From the NCBI GenBank assembly GCA_024138025.1, contig JAMXBD010000207.1, positions 1,054,001 to 1,118,000 on the forward strand: a stretch of 64,000 nucleotides of DNA, written 5' to 3'. This DNA is from Combretum micranthum. Taxonomy: Eukaryota > Streptophyta > Magnoliopsida > Myrtales > Combretaceae. Shown here in pieces: positions 1 to 13,444 of the stretch (its first letter is position 1; every line of letters starts with the position of its first letter). The notes below the pieces were generated by a model. That model was not told the DNA's origin. It saw only the letters and a program-made list of their open reading frames with translations, and did not search any database. The translations under genes and the position numbers were made by a program.

Positions 1-2056
1 TGGAAACTCAAAAGACACAAACAAGAAAAGTCTATCGCATAAGAACGTCGACGTCCTAAATTCTATGCTGGCAGCCTTTTAGAACAACACCAGCTTTAGA
101 AGATTCGCTACTGATCATCTTCAAAGTAGACTAAAAGCTGCCAACATAACTCGTAAAGCTGGTGGCATACAAATGATGGCTGATGGTGTACATTGGTGAG
201 GCACAGGTCTTGCGATGCTTGAAAGAAAGCTGATCGTGTACTGCCTTAGGCTAGCGGCATTGAATCTTTAAGCTAGCAGCTTTAAACTATTCTTTAGCTA
301 GTTCTTGAGCTAGTTCCACTTGTTATGTTGCATTCTCTTCCAAAGCTACAAAAACCAATAATAAATGTCATCATTTCTAGTTCTAAGTCAACATTGGCAA
401 ACATTGAGTAATTTTCCACAAATTTATGCACAAATCGTTGGAAAGCTTCTAGAAGCTTCTTAGCTTTATTTCAAATGATCATCCCTTCAGGAAGTTGAAT
501 TTGTTGAAGAAAGTTTAGTGCAATTGTATCTTCATCACCAACCTTTCCTTTTTTAGACTATTGTCAAGGGAAAGAAAAAATAAGACTGCGAGTTAGTTAA
601 ACTAAAGTTCTAGATGCTATTTAACCTCCATATCACAAAAATTTGCATGTTGCTTTGACATTCTACTCCTATTTAGCTCTTTTTCTTATTGCAATTATAT
701 ATTGTTTGATCTATATATATGGGTGATGCTTTATAATATGTGTTTAATAGTATATTATTGGAGACTTTTACGGTAAAATAGTAAGTTAAGTTCTCTAAGA
801 AGAAAAACATGAATAGAACTAAGGCATAAACTAAAAATGAAATAGAGAAAACATATTGATTCCGGTAATAGATAGAATAGTGGATTGATTGTTGAAGTAA
901 TTGTAGAAGAAGTATTATTTTTGCAATAGTAACATTTCTTAATTGCATCTATTGGGAAGGGGAGGGAGGCAAGTGCACAACAACATAAATTAACACTTTA
1001 ACTTTTAAAAATATAGTCATACTTTAAAAGATGTCGTTGGAACCCAAAATGCTAATAGGCACCATAAACAAAATATTTAGGGATGAGATCTGTTAACCAT
1101 GAATTGAATTTCTTTCATATTTGTAATCAAACCGGATGTTTAAAGGTTGTATATAATTATTTACTTAAAAAATAATATTGCTCCAACATACCTTAGATGC
1201 CTTACATTGTTAAATGCACACTTATTATGGGTCATACTTAAAGTATCACTATTTTTTTAGTCTCACTTAGCAATATAAACCAACTGAGCTACTAGAAAAA
1301 AAAGAAACATTTGCTAATTTAGTAGACTTCATAGTTAGATGTCTATAACTATAAGTTAAATAAAACTAATGCATATAAAATATCTCAAACCATTTCTCAA
1401 CTTCTAGTAATGTCCTTTCTTAATTATCTTTCCTTCATGTAATTGGATTAAAGATTGTGACTTATATAATTAATAAATTTAAATTTATTTACATTAGTAT
1501 GTAGTTTCTATATAATTAAATTTAGAAATTAAGATTTGCTAATTTGATGTTAATATATCCAAGTAAAGCGGATTTGAGTATGTGGTATTTGTTTGAGCTT
1601 GTGCAAAACAATATATAAGAATAAAGTTCAAAGTAATTATGCTAAGTAGGACATATAATTCTTTTTTTTTTTTATATATATTGAAAAGCATGCAATAGCA
1701 AGTGAAATGAATAAAACTTAAAATTCGGAGAGTTTCCTTTGAAGGGTGACGTAAACATATTAATGATAACCAACATCCATTCGATCCAACCATTCTAAGT
1801 AAGTTGAAAATTGAATTTCAAATGAATGAAATTTAATATGTAAGATTAGGGTCTTCTCTTTTTGTCAATTTTTTCTTTGGATCCACGCAGTTGTATGACC
1901 CTTGAGCATTCACACATCTACTCGGATAGCAATTTTTTGTTGGATTTCACATTCATTGATATCTAAGTTAAGATGGAATTCCTGGAATTAGTATGATGTG
2001 TTTGTGCTATCGGAAACTAACATAATACCAATCACACCGTCCTTAAAATTTCACAT
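1..2056. other. Flanking DNA left of the CACTA element, no gene recognised
   Basis: AT-rich sequence with no long reading frame. Read on the minus strand, about 300-560 gives a modest run of codons broken by stops that might be a decayed coding fragment; I cannot assign it to a family. Short words around GCTGGCAGC and GCTAGCAGC recur between 60 and 290. The minus-strand frames near 673-948 and 1539-1793 have low-complexity, Ile/Tyr/Phe-rich translations typical of chance frames in AT-rich DNA. Confidence 0.4.
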
Positions 2057-2076
2057 CACTACACCAAAAACTACTT
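2057..2076 (+). repeat. CACTA 5' terminal inverted repeat
   Basis: The terminus reads CACTACACCAAAAACTACTT. CACTA elements start with this pentamer and make 3-bp target duplications. The three bases before it are CAT; the partner copy is outside the window, so the duplication cannot be confirmed. Confidence 0.85.
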
Positions 2077-2078
2077 AA

Positions 2079-2217
2079 GGCAACACAAAAATTGCAACAT
2101 GCAAAGTGATTGTTGCTTAAAAAGATTAATTGTATCGATTTACTTATAATGTTGCCAAAATAGTTACTTAAACGCAACACATTTAAGCAACAATGTAACA
2201 ATTGTTGCTTTGATTAC
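2079..2217. repeat. CACTA subterminal repeats (GCAACA/TGTTGC), left part
   Basis: Hexamers GCAACA and TGTTGC and close variants occur repeatedly in both orientations. The pattern resumes at 9748-9970 after the family II insertion. In En/Spm elements the subterminal repeats bind the TNPA protein; assigning that role here is inference. Confidence 0.6.
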
Positions 2218-4146
2218 TGTCACGCCCCAAAGGGTACCCAAAACGTGACAGTCCACCACACTCAATATTTAAACTTAAGTATGACATCCTTAGTCATCCC
2301 ATAAGTTTACATATCGGGTGTAAGGTGTACTTGCATAATTTTTAGGATCACACTTTGAATCGAATAGTCTTAAGAAGGCATACAATAGCATTAAGAATAG
2401 AAATCACAACAAGATAAACAAATTAAGTCTTTACAAAAGTCAATGGGGCATACCCCCATCAAATTAATAATGGAAGTCTATCCATTCTAAAATCATATTA
2501 CAAACACTAGGGTTTATATTAAAGAGATTTTCCTAGAAGTCCATGCCTCTAGCTAGGTCCCGACTTCTTCAAAAACTCTTTCATCCAAAAGATTACCCTG
2601 TGAAAAGTGTTCCCTTGGAATAACCAAGAATGGAAATAACACAACAAAACTATCGGGGTGTAAGCTAACAGGCTTAGTGAGATTCAATTCCAAATATTTA
2701 ATACTCAACAACAGTATATAACAGATAAGTTATTAGCAACCATATGAAATGCACAAGCAAATGATCATATAAGCATATGACTTTCTGAGAGTCATATGTG
2801 AATGGATTTATGCCCTCCATTCGGAGTTGGGATGGTCCATAAGTCATGCAACCAAACTCCTGATCTCTTTCTCTTGATTACACAACCTCTGTTGTTTTAT
2901 TGTGATGGTTTTATGTGTCTAGCCCACATCCGTTAACTTAAGCGATCTCACATCCCTAATGTTAACTTAGGCCCTCTCGCCTATCCGCTAATATACTTTT
3001 GTCCTGTCACGCCCCGAGGGTATTCTAATAATGATAATCAAGAACCATTCAATCACCATTATTAGTTTACCTTCTAGGAATGACATGATTTCCAAAAACG
3101 GGATCTTTTAGTTGCTTGGATGGAATAAACAAACATATATAAGATGTAAATTAGTAAACAACTATTACAAACTATAATATTAGAGATCATATGCTTTATA
3201 AGTCCTTACAATCATAGTTGATGATTCTAATGCACTTTAAATGCATCATAAGTCTATTACAGATATAGATATTTTAACCCTATACTAAACTTTAAACTTC
3301 TAGTTTCTAATCTCTTACCGGGACCATACTCCTGCTAGTAATGAGCCAGGGTCGCAGAGTGAACCTGAAAGGACTGTGGGAGTGTGAGCTATAACACAAG
3401 CTCAGTGAATAACCAGAACTTATTACATATAACATACAAGTTATTTATCAGTCATATGAAAAGCATCAATCAAACAAATGAACATTACAAGCTTGGATAA
3501 TCCGGAATCTAAACAGGATGAAGATTTACGCCCTCCCATCGAGGTTGAAGGATCACAATCTATGGTCCACCTACCCAGGAGAGACTTAAGCTTTCAGGAA
3601 ATAATAATCTCAAATTTAATTATCTCTTTAAACTTATCATGTTTCATTATTTATTTCCTGTTTTAGCTTTAGAAACTCCACTAAGTGTTAGTTATTCCCA
3701 TGTAATACCATAAGCGGCGTCCTTCGTTTACCATGTAGTTCCTATGGTATTAACAGAACAAAGGTAATCTTGCAATTAACTACTAGCTCTCTGGCCTAGA
3801 TAATTCAAGCATTATCAGAGATCCGAGAAACTAACACGTAGTAGGCTACCACTTACTCAATGCTTTTTATGCATAGTATGTAATGCATGATTATTTTCCA
3901 TTATGGTACCAGTAGTTTTTAATCAATTTGGGGGTGATCAAGCAATACAGACACTCAATTAGATACTACATACATAATCAAGATACATGCAATTGTGTTA
4001 TCACTTATTTTAGAGTGACATGGCAATCAATGGAATACAATACACAACTTTCATATTTCAAACAGATCACCAATTTTCATTATCTTTTTATTTAAGGTTC
4101 ACTACTAGTACAAGCACAACCAATATAATAAGACTGAGTCACTCAC

Positions 4147-4206
4147 CTGCCCATCCTATTTAATCGTAGTAATCTTCAGGTAGGTCCTCCCCAATACCCG
4201 AGTCAC
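4147..4206 (-). other. Conserved 60-bp LTR exon (family I solo LTR)
   Basis: On the minus strand a 3' splice site (CTCAATAG) precedes GTGACTCGGG and a 5' splice site (GTGAGTGAC) follows GGGCAG, giving 60 bp. One frame reads DSGIGEDLPEDYYD then stop, with the first Gly codon split across the junction. The same exon occurs in both LTRs of element A and, with synonymous differences, in element B. Splicing is predicted from sequence only. Confidence 0.55.
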
Positions 4207-4783
4207 CTATTGAGATAAATTATATAAATATTAAAATTCTAGACTATACAATTTAGTTTTTATGAATATTTAAATGTCCTAATGGTTGGTTGGGTCTCTA
4301 TTTTATTCTTAGCTAATTCCTTCGAAATAGCTCTAAGTTCTACATCCTTGTACTCACAGTTTTATTGTATTGGTTCTGGTTGGATATGTGAATCTATCAA
4401 TTGGGTATTTGGAAAGTTAATAACTTCGTTAATTCATTTTTTTATTGTCCAAAAATATCAGTTTCTTTTAAATTACTTAATAAATTTTTCTTATGAAGTA
4501 TAGATGTTCCTATACTCACAAATTTGGAGTATTTAAATTTTCATTGTTATCTATTTATATATAAATATTCTAGTATATACTTAGTATTCACTAACTCATA
4601 ATTTATACATATATATATCTTTCTATGAAAACATACTCACTAATAAAAGAATTTATTAACTTAATTATAACTATTTTCGAAATTATTTTTCTCTTTTTGT
4701 AAATCATAAGAATATTAATAATTATCATCAATAATAGCACCAAAAATAATTATAACATCAATAATACTAATAACAATAATGAT

Positions 4784-4810
4784 AACAACAACAACAACAA
4801 CAACAACAAC

Positions 4811-4872
<62 letters not shown>
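4784..4872. repeat. (CAA)n(TAA)n microsatellite
   Basis: A run of CAA units passes directly into about twenty TAA units. An AAT array occupies the same LTR position in element A (27755-27824, and a degraded form at 38084-38165), so it belongs to the LTR and changes length between copies. Confidence 0.9.
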
Positions 4873-4874
<2 letters not shown>

Positions 4875-5938
4875 TTTTCGAAAATAGCTTAGATGGAATA
4901 ATTATATTCCATCACCTTAAGAATTATACTAATTGTCTTATACTTTAATTAATATTATTACTAAAGTAATTTTAGTCTTATATTCATATTTATTATTATT
5001 TCAGAAATAATATTTTCGAAATTCTACAAATTCTTTTAATAATATTAAGGATATTAATAATTAGAAATCTATTATGCGGAAATTACTTAACAAAGTAATT
5101 TATATTTCTAAAAAAAATCTTTTTAGATTAATAATAATAGATTAAATATTTAAACATCCTATATTTAATAAAGTTAGAAAAATAATTTATTTTTTTTAAA
5201 TTTAAATAAATAAATAAATAAATTTCGGATTTAATATTATTATACTATAATATTACTATTACTATTCCAGAAAAATAAATAAATGCAGGAAAATTAATAA
5301 ACATTCTAAAATTATTTAAATTATTATTTATTATATAATTATATATACTTAGTTTCGTTTTTCTTTTCTTTTTTTTTTTTTTTATTTCTGGCCGAGGGGT
5401 ACACGGGTTATACACGCCCGTGTACCCAGCCCGTGCTCATCGGGGAGCACTGTTCATCGTCTTCCCCGATGAGCCGCGGCTATTTCCGGCGAATCCTGAC
5501 ATCAAAACGTCAGGATTTTGGATCCAAACGACTCCTAGGAACCTAATTAACTTAAATATCCAAGAAAAACTATACAAAAACAACATGTTATCCATGATTT
5601 TGAATCATCAAACTCGGCTAGGGTTTAGGAATATTACCTTCGTTGTGACCTCTCGATGAAATTCGAAGCTCCTAGTGGCCTTGGTTAGCTTCCTAAGATG
5701 TCTAAGAGTCAGTCTCAATCCTTAAAACTGAAAGAAAATTCGCGGAAAAAGATTGACTTACCTTAAGCTTATTTTCGAGCGTTTTTTCCAGGTTTTTGTT
5801 CGAATTCTTGAACTGGGTTGGTGCGAGGGTTTAAAAGTTGTTTTCTGGGTTGGTTCGACACCTAATAAGATGTAGATGAATTCTGGAAGGTTTGAGAAGG
5901 TTTGGAATTCGTTTGCTTGTCCATCCGAGTTCATTTGC

Positions 5939-5968
5939 TTATATATTTATATATATATATATATATAA
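5939..5968 (-). promoter_or_regulatory. Probable LTR promoter TATA region (family I solo LTR)
   Basis: A (TA)n tract lies upstream, in LTR sense, of a predicted splice donor (GTAAGTCAATC on minus, near 5760). The same tract recurs at the equivalent place in both LTRs of element A. Promoter function is inferred from position and composition. Confidence 0.4.
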
Positions 5969-7419
5969 CGAAGTGCAAGTTTTTGGCCACATTTCTTCCT
6001 CAAATCTGAAATGAATTGCTCTTGTTTGGTGTGGTTTAAGTAGTTTGTTCTATTGTCATTAATACAAGGGTGATTTGTCATGTTTCCATTGGCTTAGGAG
6101 AGGATTAGGATTGACTTTCATGCAAATTATTGAAGAAATTCGGCTCACATCCTTCAAGAGAATCACAGCCCTCCAAAACAAGTAGAAACCATCTCCAGCA
6201 AGTTGCAAATATATATATATTAATTATATATTAGTTAGATATTGTTTAGTTAAGTTTTCGGGTAGTTTATTACATTATTAGGGTATATTTTAGCTTATAT
6301 ATGTAAATGTATATGTACAAAGGTCTTAAATGAATCCTATAAGGTGTTTAGTTTAACAAAAAGTACAAATTTAAGTTTTAATAGTACGTATCTATTTGTT
6401 TAAGAAAAATTTATCCTACGCGATTTAGGATTTATAAGCTTTTTAGGTCAATTTTCGTTTCAGGCTCCAAGAGCTTTAGAAAACCCTAATTCGAATATTA
6501 GTATGATTCAATTCTATATTTGAGGTCTAGATCTCAAGTTATACATCAGTTTATGTTTTTATTGGGTATTTATAATCCTAACAGTTTATCTTGAGATCAT
6601 AATTTCCTAACTAAAACCCTATTGTGTCATTTTTGTAATATTACTACTAATATATAGGCTATACTAGTTATATATATTAGATTTGGATACTCACTATGAA
6701 ATCTTATCAATGTAGTTTATTACTGACTAGAACTCTCAAGTTTTAGGGTTCCAATGCAAATATAGGTTCATTACTATACCTTGTTTTAATTCCCGGTCTC
6801 TATGGAATACTAAGGTAATTACTTAACACCCATATTTAGGTTTTCCTATATAATTTGTCTGTTTGACAAGGATTCGGGTTTAGGATTTGAAGTTTCCTTT
6901 GATCACAACCTGAATTATTAACTCGGAATATGAAATCTTGTTTTTGGAATCAATTGGGGTCAAAAAAGTCCTTTTATAAAGTTTATGAGTCCCAAACCGA
7001 TCAAATTTAAAGTATCTATCTAAACTAGAGTTTCTAATTAACTCCTAAGGTTACTAGTCAACCCATAATTTCTAGTCTAGGGTCGTATCGTATGATGGAA
7101 GTTTTCGGGGTTTACATGTCCCACCAAAAGTATATCAGCCAATGCAATGTGACTCACTACGTGATATGCATGTACAGTTTATTCATATAATCGTGGCATG
7201 TGAATTAGGTAAGTTAAGAGCGATCATAGAGAATTTCAGACAATTCAAGTCTATACTAGCTCATACAATATGTTCACAACAAGTCTTGTTTCGATATTCT
7301 TAATATTCATTCAACCAGATTAGATCACAACTCAGCTCTATTTTATCTTTTCCCTAATTCTAATGCCACTATGACTACAAACACATACATGAGCACAACT
7401 ATTTAAGAATTAAACTCAC

Positions 7420-7487
7420 TCGGCCATAGAGAGAAATCCACTAGTCGTAGTAGTCCTCGAGGAGTGGAAATCCATCCTCCAAATCAC
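7420..7487 (-). other. LTR exon homologue (family II solo LTR)
   Basis: On minus, the acceptor CTTGTACTTAG is followed by GTGATTTGGAGG, and the donor GTGAGTTT follows GGCCGA, giving 68 bp. One frame reads DLEDGFPLLEDYYD then stop, with the same split Gly codon and the same ending as families I and III. It lies about 1.1 kb from the LTR end once the nested LTR is removed. Confidence 0.45.
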
Positions 7488-7949
7488 CTAAGTACAAGGA
7501 ATACACTCAATGAGTATCTCTTATGAAGTTGTAATAAACTTAACAATTCTAGCTACTAAGTTTGTCAATTTTCGCATAAGTTAAAGTCCTAACTTCAAAT
7601 GATCATATCTAACTCATTTTAACTCGGAATTGAGCATATTATATACCGATTTTTATCTACTTAGAAAGATCTATCTATTCCTAACATTATTTTCAAGTTT
7701 CAAAAATGTTTAGTTCATGAATTAATCTGATCAGTTCTTATTGGTCGAAATTTCTAATTCCGAAAAATAGTTTTGTGAACTTGATGCATGCGTGCTCTTA
7801 ACATTATTTACTAAAAGGAAATTTAAGAAACTTTTGTTTGTAAAACTCCATGACTATTTACTTTCAAGAGAACTAGTTTCCTAACTTTGATCATTCCATT
7901 TGTTTTGGATTTATTTTCTTAAGAAAATCAAATTATCCTTGTTTAAATT

Positions 7950-8560
7950 GAGTCTTCATTATACCTATTACTTAGGCCTTCATTGCTACATAAAAAATTG
8001 CATTTTACACTTTGTAAATATGTTTTCAAAGAGGATTTATTCAAAAATCCGAACTTGTAGAAATTTAATTTTTGAATGATTCTTTTGGAAAAAACTTGTT
8101 TAATGCATTAAAATTTAAGGCTTTACTATACCTATTACTTAAGGACTTCATTTATTACATAAAACTTTCATTTTGAGCTTGGAAAATAGGTGTTTTTATG
8201 ATCATCATCCAAAATTACGAATTTCACAAGTAGACTAGTACTCAAAATTTCCTATTTTGTTTCTACTCTTTGTTTTACACATTAATCTCATCAAAACTCA
8301 TTTCAACTTATAAAAATCATTTCTTAATGATATCTATTACATATACCCTTCATTTTTCACATAAAACATGAGTTTTAGAGTTGATAAAAAGGTTTTTAAA
8401 ATATAACTTTGAAGTCATACGAATTTGTCTTTGAACATTTCAAACAAAAACTTTTCCTTTTAAAGTTCCTTGTCTTATTTACTTAAGGATCTACCAACTA
8501 CAACATCTATGTACACAAAACAAAGCCTTTAGGAGCATTAATGCATGAAAACACAAAATA
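7950..8560. repeat. Degenerate tandem array of about 170-bp units (family II LTR)
   Basis: Three to four diverged units share the order CCTATTACTTA, CTTCATTT, ACATAAAA, CATTTTG, a TTGGAAA-like word and AAATTACGAATTT-like words. The longer array at 53690-54900 in another copy of this LTR repeats the same pattern about seven times. Confidence 0.6.
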
Positions 8561-9747
8561 TCCATGAGATCATAAATGTCAAATATGGTATAAGCATCTA
8601 AAAGCAAGATCTACTACTTATGATGTATGAAATGAAGTTTAAAAGCATGAATATAGATTTTTATGCAAGATCTCTACTTTACTCTACTTTTACATGCATG
8701 AACATGAAAATCATTTGATGAAAACATATTTAAACACAAGATCCACTCTTGTGATGGATTGATACTCATGTATTAGCATTTTCTTATCCTTAGTAAATGC
8801 TCATGGGGGCTTAGAGTGAAAATGCTCATGAATAATCTTGCCATTACAAGACTAAATGGTAGAGAGGCTTAAGATTCATCACCTAAAGTTGGATTTGGTG
8901 GAGAAATGAAGAAGAAATGAAGCTTGTGTGTGTGTGTGATGGGGTGGTGAGAGTCATGGCAATAGGGAGAGAAAATGGAGAGAGTTTTGAACAAATGAAA
9001 TGAAAATGAAAGAGAGAGAAAAGAAAAGGATTATTTATATTAAGTGATTTAAGGTTTATTTTATATTATAAAAGAAGAAAAATAAAACAAATAAAGGGTA
9101 ATTGGGGAGGTTATGCGCCGGCCACAAAGGGGAAATGAGAGAGAGGGATTTGAATTTGTTTTAATTTTTAATTTATGTAATAAAAAGTATTAAATGTAAT
9201 AATTTGTTAAAAGACAAAAATTTCTTGGAAAAGAAAATATAACTGAGTGTTTATAAGGATGTAAGACTAGGGTATGGGTTGTGTGTGTAGTAGGTTATAC
9301 TTGTGAATAGTAATAAATAGTAGACAAGACATTTACTTTAGCGGTAGTAAAAAAAATACGGGAAAAATGCTATAACTGTAATTTTTATAACCTAAAAAAT
9401 TATAAAACGTATATTTTTGAAATCCTTATAAAATTTCATTTCTAAAGAGTATTCTAGAATATTTTTCTGAATTTCTAGTTCCGAGGCTCGTTTTCCAGTA
9501 ATGGAGCTCGGAAAGGCCCGGAATGGAAAATTTTTCAAAAACAGATCTTTTTATGGTTTGAATTATACTTTAGAACAACATTTCACATTAATTTATTTCA
9601 CAAAAATTCTTTTAGTTGAAATCGAAGAAAAGCCGGATCCAAGGTTCCTAGGTTTCCCTTTCAAGCTTAAACTAATCCGGTTTAGGGTTTTGGTTTCCGA
9701 TTTCTGAAGTTTACTTGGTTACTAGGAAAACCGAGTTTTACAATTAC

Positions 9748-12700
9748 TTTAATGCAATATTATGGTAACAAATATATTTTGTTGCTAATGATTTTTAAAT
9801 AAATGCAACAATTTATATAAGTTATTACCATAACTAATTGAGTTTTAGTGATAATTTATAAAGGTGTTGCTTTATAGCATAAGAACATCCAACTAATAGG
9901 AAAAAGTTATTGCTATAATGGTGCGACCAATTAAAATTGTTGCAATATTAATCATAATATGCAATATTAACTTAATTATTACATTAACGAAGAAAGTTTT
10001 AGATAATAACTACTACTAACTCAACACTTTTTATATTAAAAAAAGTTCTGTTAATATAAAACAACTTAATATATTTGAATACACGGAGGTTTTATTTCCT
10101 ATACTTCTCCAATTTTTCTGATTATATTATGTGAAATATTGAAATCTATCTTATTAGATTAAAATCTTATCTAATTTATTGAACTTCTTATTTTGTTTTA
10201 AGTTTCACAAATTTTATAATTCTTATCATCTTGCAAATATTTCATATTAAGAATTAATCAAAATAGTTGCGCTAATATAATATTATACATCATATCATAT
10301 TTTTAAAATTAAGGTACAATAAATATATAATCATAATATTAATACGTTTGTATAACATAAATTATGCTACTCTATAGCACAAATATGTTATTGCAATATA
10401 CTTTTCATACAAAATTTTTTCATACAGATAACATGATGTATAACGCATGTTATATATTATATTATATTTCACTCATTAAAATAACCAATAACATAGACAT
10501 AATATTATGCATTGCATATTATAATGTATATATATACACAATCACACGTATGCATATAAAAATATAAATAACATATATAAACTTTGTGGTTGTGACGTAC
10601 AATAATTATAATAGATATAAATTGTAATATATATAATATATTATATATATTATACATATTATAATATGCATTAAGTATATAAATTGCTATTAACATATAT
10701 ATATTATAATATATATAATATATAATTAGTAGTAATAGTCGTAACATGTAAATTATTATATAACATAATTATCTTATATATATATATGTATATATATTAT
10801 ACACTTTATCCAATTGTGGATTGTTGAAATAGATCAAATCATTAAAATTTAGAAGGAGAAAAAAAAAATGAGAGGGAGAGTGTGAAGGAAGAAGAACATG
10901 ACAATTTATATATGTTATAAAAGAATGGAAAATTCTATAATCCTGATGACTGGTCTATCATATCATTAAACGATTTAGATATATTTTAATCATGATCAAA
11001 GCCGTTAAATTTTTTACAATAATTTTTTAAACAATCAATATATCTATATTTATAACATTAGGGTTACCGTCCCATCGTAGGACCGTAGAAGTTGTTAAGG
11101 AATTAATCTTATTTGTTATATTTTAAAATCGAGGAAAGAGAATTTTAAATGATCATCATTGATGAAGGATGGATAACTTCAAATCCTCTTTTATTTAATT
11201 TTTTTCTTTTTTTCATTAAAAGCTAAAATTAAGTTTATAGTTCCACAAAATTTGTCGATAATATAATTGAAACTTATCTAATTTTATAAATTTCAATTAT
11301 GTAGATATTCTATTGCTAGAAATTTTATGAACAATTTGTATTGAGTAATAAATTGAAACAAGGAAATCTAATGTATGAAAAATCTTTAAAATGGAGGTTA
11401 TTTTCATAATTAATCAACATAGTTTAATATATACTAGCAGTAATGTACCCTATTGCTTGTGCAGATGATAAATATAAGTGTTACACATATTAATCTCCTT
11501 TTTACTAATCATTATTGTTTAGTCATATAAGATAAAAATGAGAAAAATTGATAGTAATGGAAAATTTTTTAAAAAATTTGTCATATTAAGCAACATATGG
11601 CCACACATGCATTTTTATTTGGGCGTATATTTTGTAAAAGTTAACGGTTATTGATCCATTTTGTAAAATTATAAATAAATACATATATAAAACACTAATA
11701 ATAATATTAATTTATTATAACACTGCTTAAACAATTAATAAGTCCACATACATTACATATTGAAAAAACAAATTTATATATAATACCAAACATATGCCTT
11801 AATGTAATTTACAGAAATAAAAATGAAAGGAAAAAAGAGAATGAGATTAACTTCTATATGTAATTTCTTTGGTAGTTAGATAATTGAAATGAAATCATTA
11901 TTGGCTAGGCATATAAGATAAATATAAGTGAAAAACTGATCATAGCGGTAAATTTTTGAGAAATTATGTCATATAACATGTAGTTGTAATAGACCACTCA
12001 CGTATATTTATTTAGTTTGTTTTTTCTTCTTGTAAAACAATAAATAAAACACTTAAAATAATATTTATTTATTATAACATTACATAAATATCACGAAATT
12101 TACATTCAATTCATAATGAAAGTCAAAAACTACAATAATGTAGGGGGAGAAATTATAAAAAAAAAGTGAGTAGATGCATATTAGAACAAAAAGTAGTTTT
12201 TTAGGAAATAAAAAAGGAATGGAATTAACTTACATATTTATTTATGTATTTATTTATTTATTTTTGCAATTATACATGGTAGTTCGATAATTGAGAGGGA
12301 AGAATTATCTATGCTATACATTAAATTTCAAATATTCAGAAAATGCAGAGACGTGAGAAGATGAGCAAAAGTAAGAGAAAGACACATAAGTTTTATGAAA
12401 GGAACAATTATTTATAAATGAGTTACAATTTTTGCATTATATAATCTGAATACTGCATTATAAGTTGAAGGGTTGACATCCTTTAGAAGCAATGCATTAT
12501 TTTATATATAAGTTAGAGAAATGACATAGAATATACATATATATATATATTATGTAATTAAATAATAGTTAACTTCACCATACTTATAATTATTATAAAG
12601 ATATGTTATTAAATTGTTCATTGTTATTGGTTTTTAAGTGAGTATTTTATCTTTTTAGTTACAACATTAAATTGAATAGATATGCAATCTATTTAATGTT

Positions 12701-13444
12701 AAATTTTAAGACTAAGGTGATTTTTTCATAATTTTAATGTAATGACAGTATTTTTATAGGGAAATCATTGTTCTATCATTGTGGATAATTTGATTCATAC
12801 AATTCAATTATCGTTATACTATAGAGTTGAAGAAGATAAACATCTGAAAATTTCATGATATGCATCTCTATACTAAATCAAATTCAAATTCCACAATGCT
12901 GATCACCACAGTAGAAAAATATCTATGCATTGGATTGTGAATATTTGAAAGATTACATTAAAGATAATTATAGATTTTAGATACACTTGAAAACATTGTG
13001 AATACTTGAAAGATTACATTAAAGATAATTATAGATTTTAGATACACTTAAAAACACAATCAATGGATTTAGTACAATAAACTAATTGCATGAAAACCCT
13101 ATAACTGAAAAAAATAAGAATGGATGTATTAAGTGTAGGTGCTAATATTTGAAAAATATTTTTATCAGATATTTATAAGATTAACATACAATTTATAGTT
13201 ATGTAAAATCATTATGATCGTCATGTAATCTTAGCTTTAATTGGCCATTATATATGAATATTTGAAAAGATATATAAATAATGATTTTTGCTTCTTTACA
13301 TAGTTGAAAACAAATTATTCAACAAACCCTAACAAAGAGGAGGCTAACAAAATCCATGTACATTCATTCTCATTTTATATTTTTCTTTACCTATTTTCAA
13401 CTAGAGATACTCATAGTGTTGATTGTGAAAATTCATTTTAAATT
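9748..13444. other. CACTA 5' region, very AT-rich, no coding seen
   Basis: Continues the CACTA element after the family II insertion. Positions 9748-9970 still hold GCAACA/TGTTGC subterminal repeats. 10240-10810 is mostly alternating TA with short palindromes, and reading frames there on both strands are low-complexity Ile/Tyr strings. 10810-13340 is AT-rich without a recognisable protein or RNA. The promoter and any untranslated exon of the TNPD gene should lie here but cannot be placed. Confidence 0.6.
12934..13055. repeat. 61-bp tandem duplication
   Basis: Two copies of a 61-bp unit starting ATTGTGAATA (12934 and 12995) differ at only a few bases. The duplication lies about 400 bp upstream of the TNPD start and is recent relative to the decay of the gene. 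Confidence 0.85.

Larger units (their letters stand above)
3005..7116 (-). mobile_element. Family I solo LTR
   Basis: 4,112 bp from TGTCACGCCCCGAGGG to TCGGGGTTTACA, with duplication TGTCC at 3000-3004 and 7117-7121. It is homologous along its length to both LTRs of element A. It has the same order of parts (read on minus): start, TA-rich promoter region near 5939-5968, splice donor near 5760, 55-bp exon region, GC-rich block near 5395-5470, AAT microsatellite, 60-bp exon 4147-4206 and terminal block. It carries one unit of the 42-bp GC block where element A carries five and seven. Confidence 0.93.
2218..9742 (-). mobile_element. Family II solo LTR, interrupted by a family I solo LTR
   Basis: Bounded by TGTCACGCCCC on the left and GAGTTTTACA on the right, with target duplication ATTAC at 2213-2217 and 9743-9747. 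Without the nested insertion (3005-7116 plus 5 bp) it is about 3.4 kb. No internal retroelement coding is present, so it is a solo LTR left by LTR-LTR recombination. Orientation is minus, because the LTR start type TGTAA lies at the right end. It matches the family II copies at 51981-57036 and 63042 in its terminal blocks, a degenerate tandem array (about 7950-8560) and the closing AT-rich segment near 9340. Confidence 0.9.

Noticed and set aside
3478..3666. Frame starting MNITSLDNPESKQ, repeated at 26591
   Set aside because: Antisense to the LTR, overlaps the conserved U5 block, and is broken in the right LTR of element A.
9501..9707. Frame starting MELGKARNGKFF as a gene
   Set aside because: It lies within the final segment of the family II LTR and has no support in the other copies.
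10364..10747. Overlapping frames on both strands rich in Ile and Tyr
   Set aside because: Alternating TA sequence rarely makes stops in some frames; no complexity or motif.
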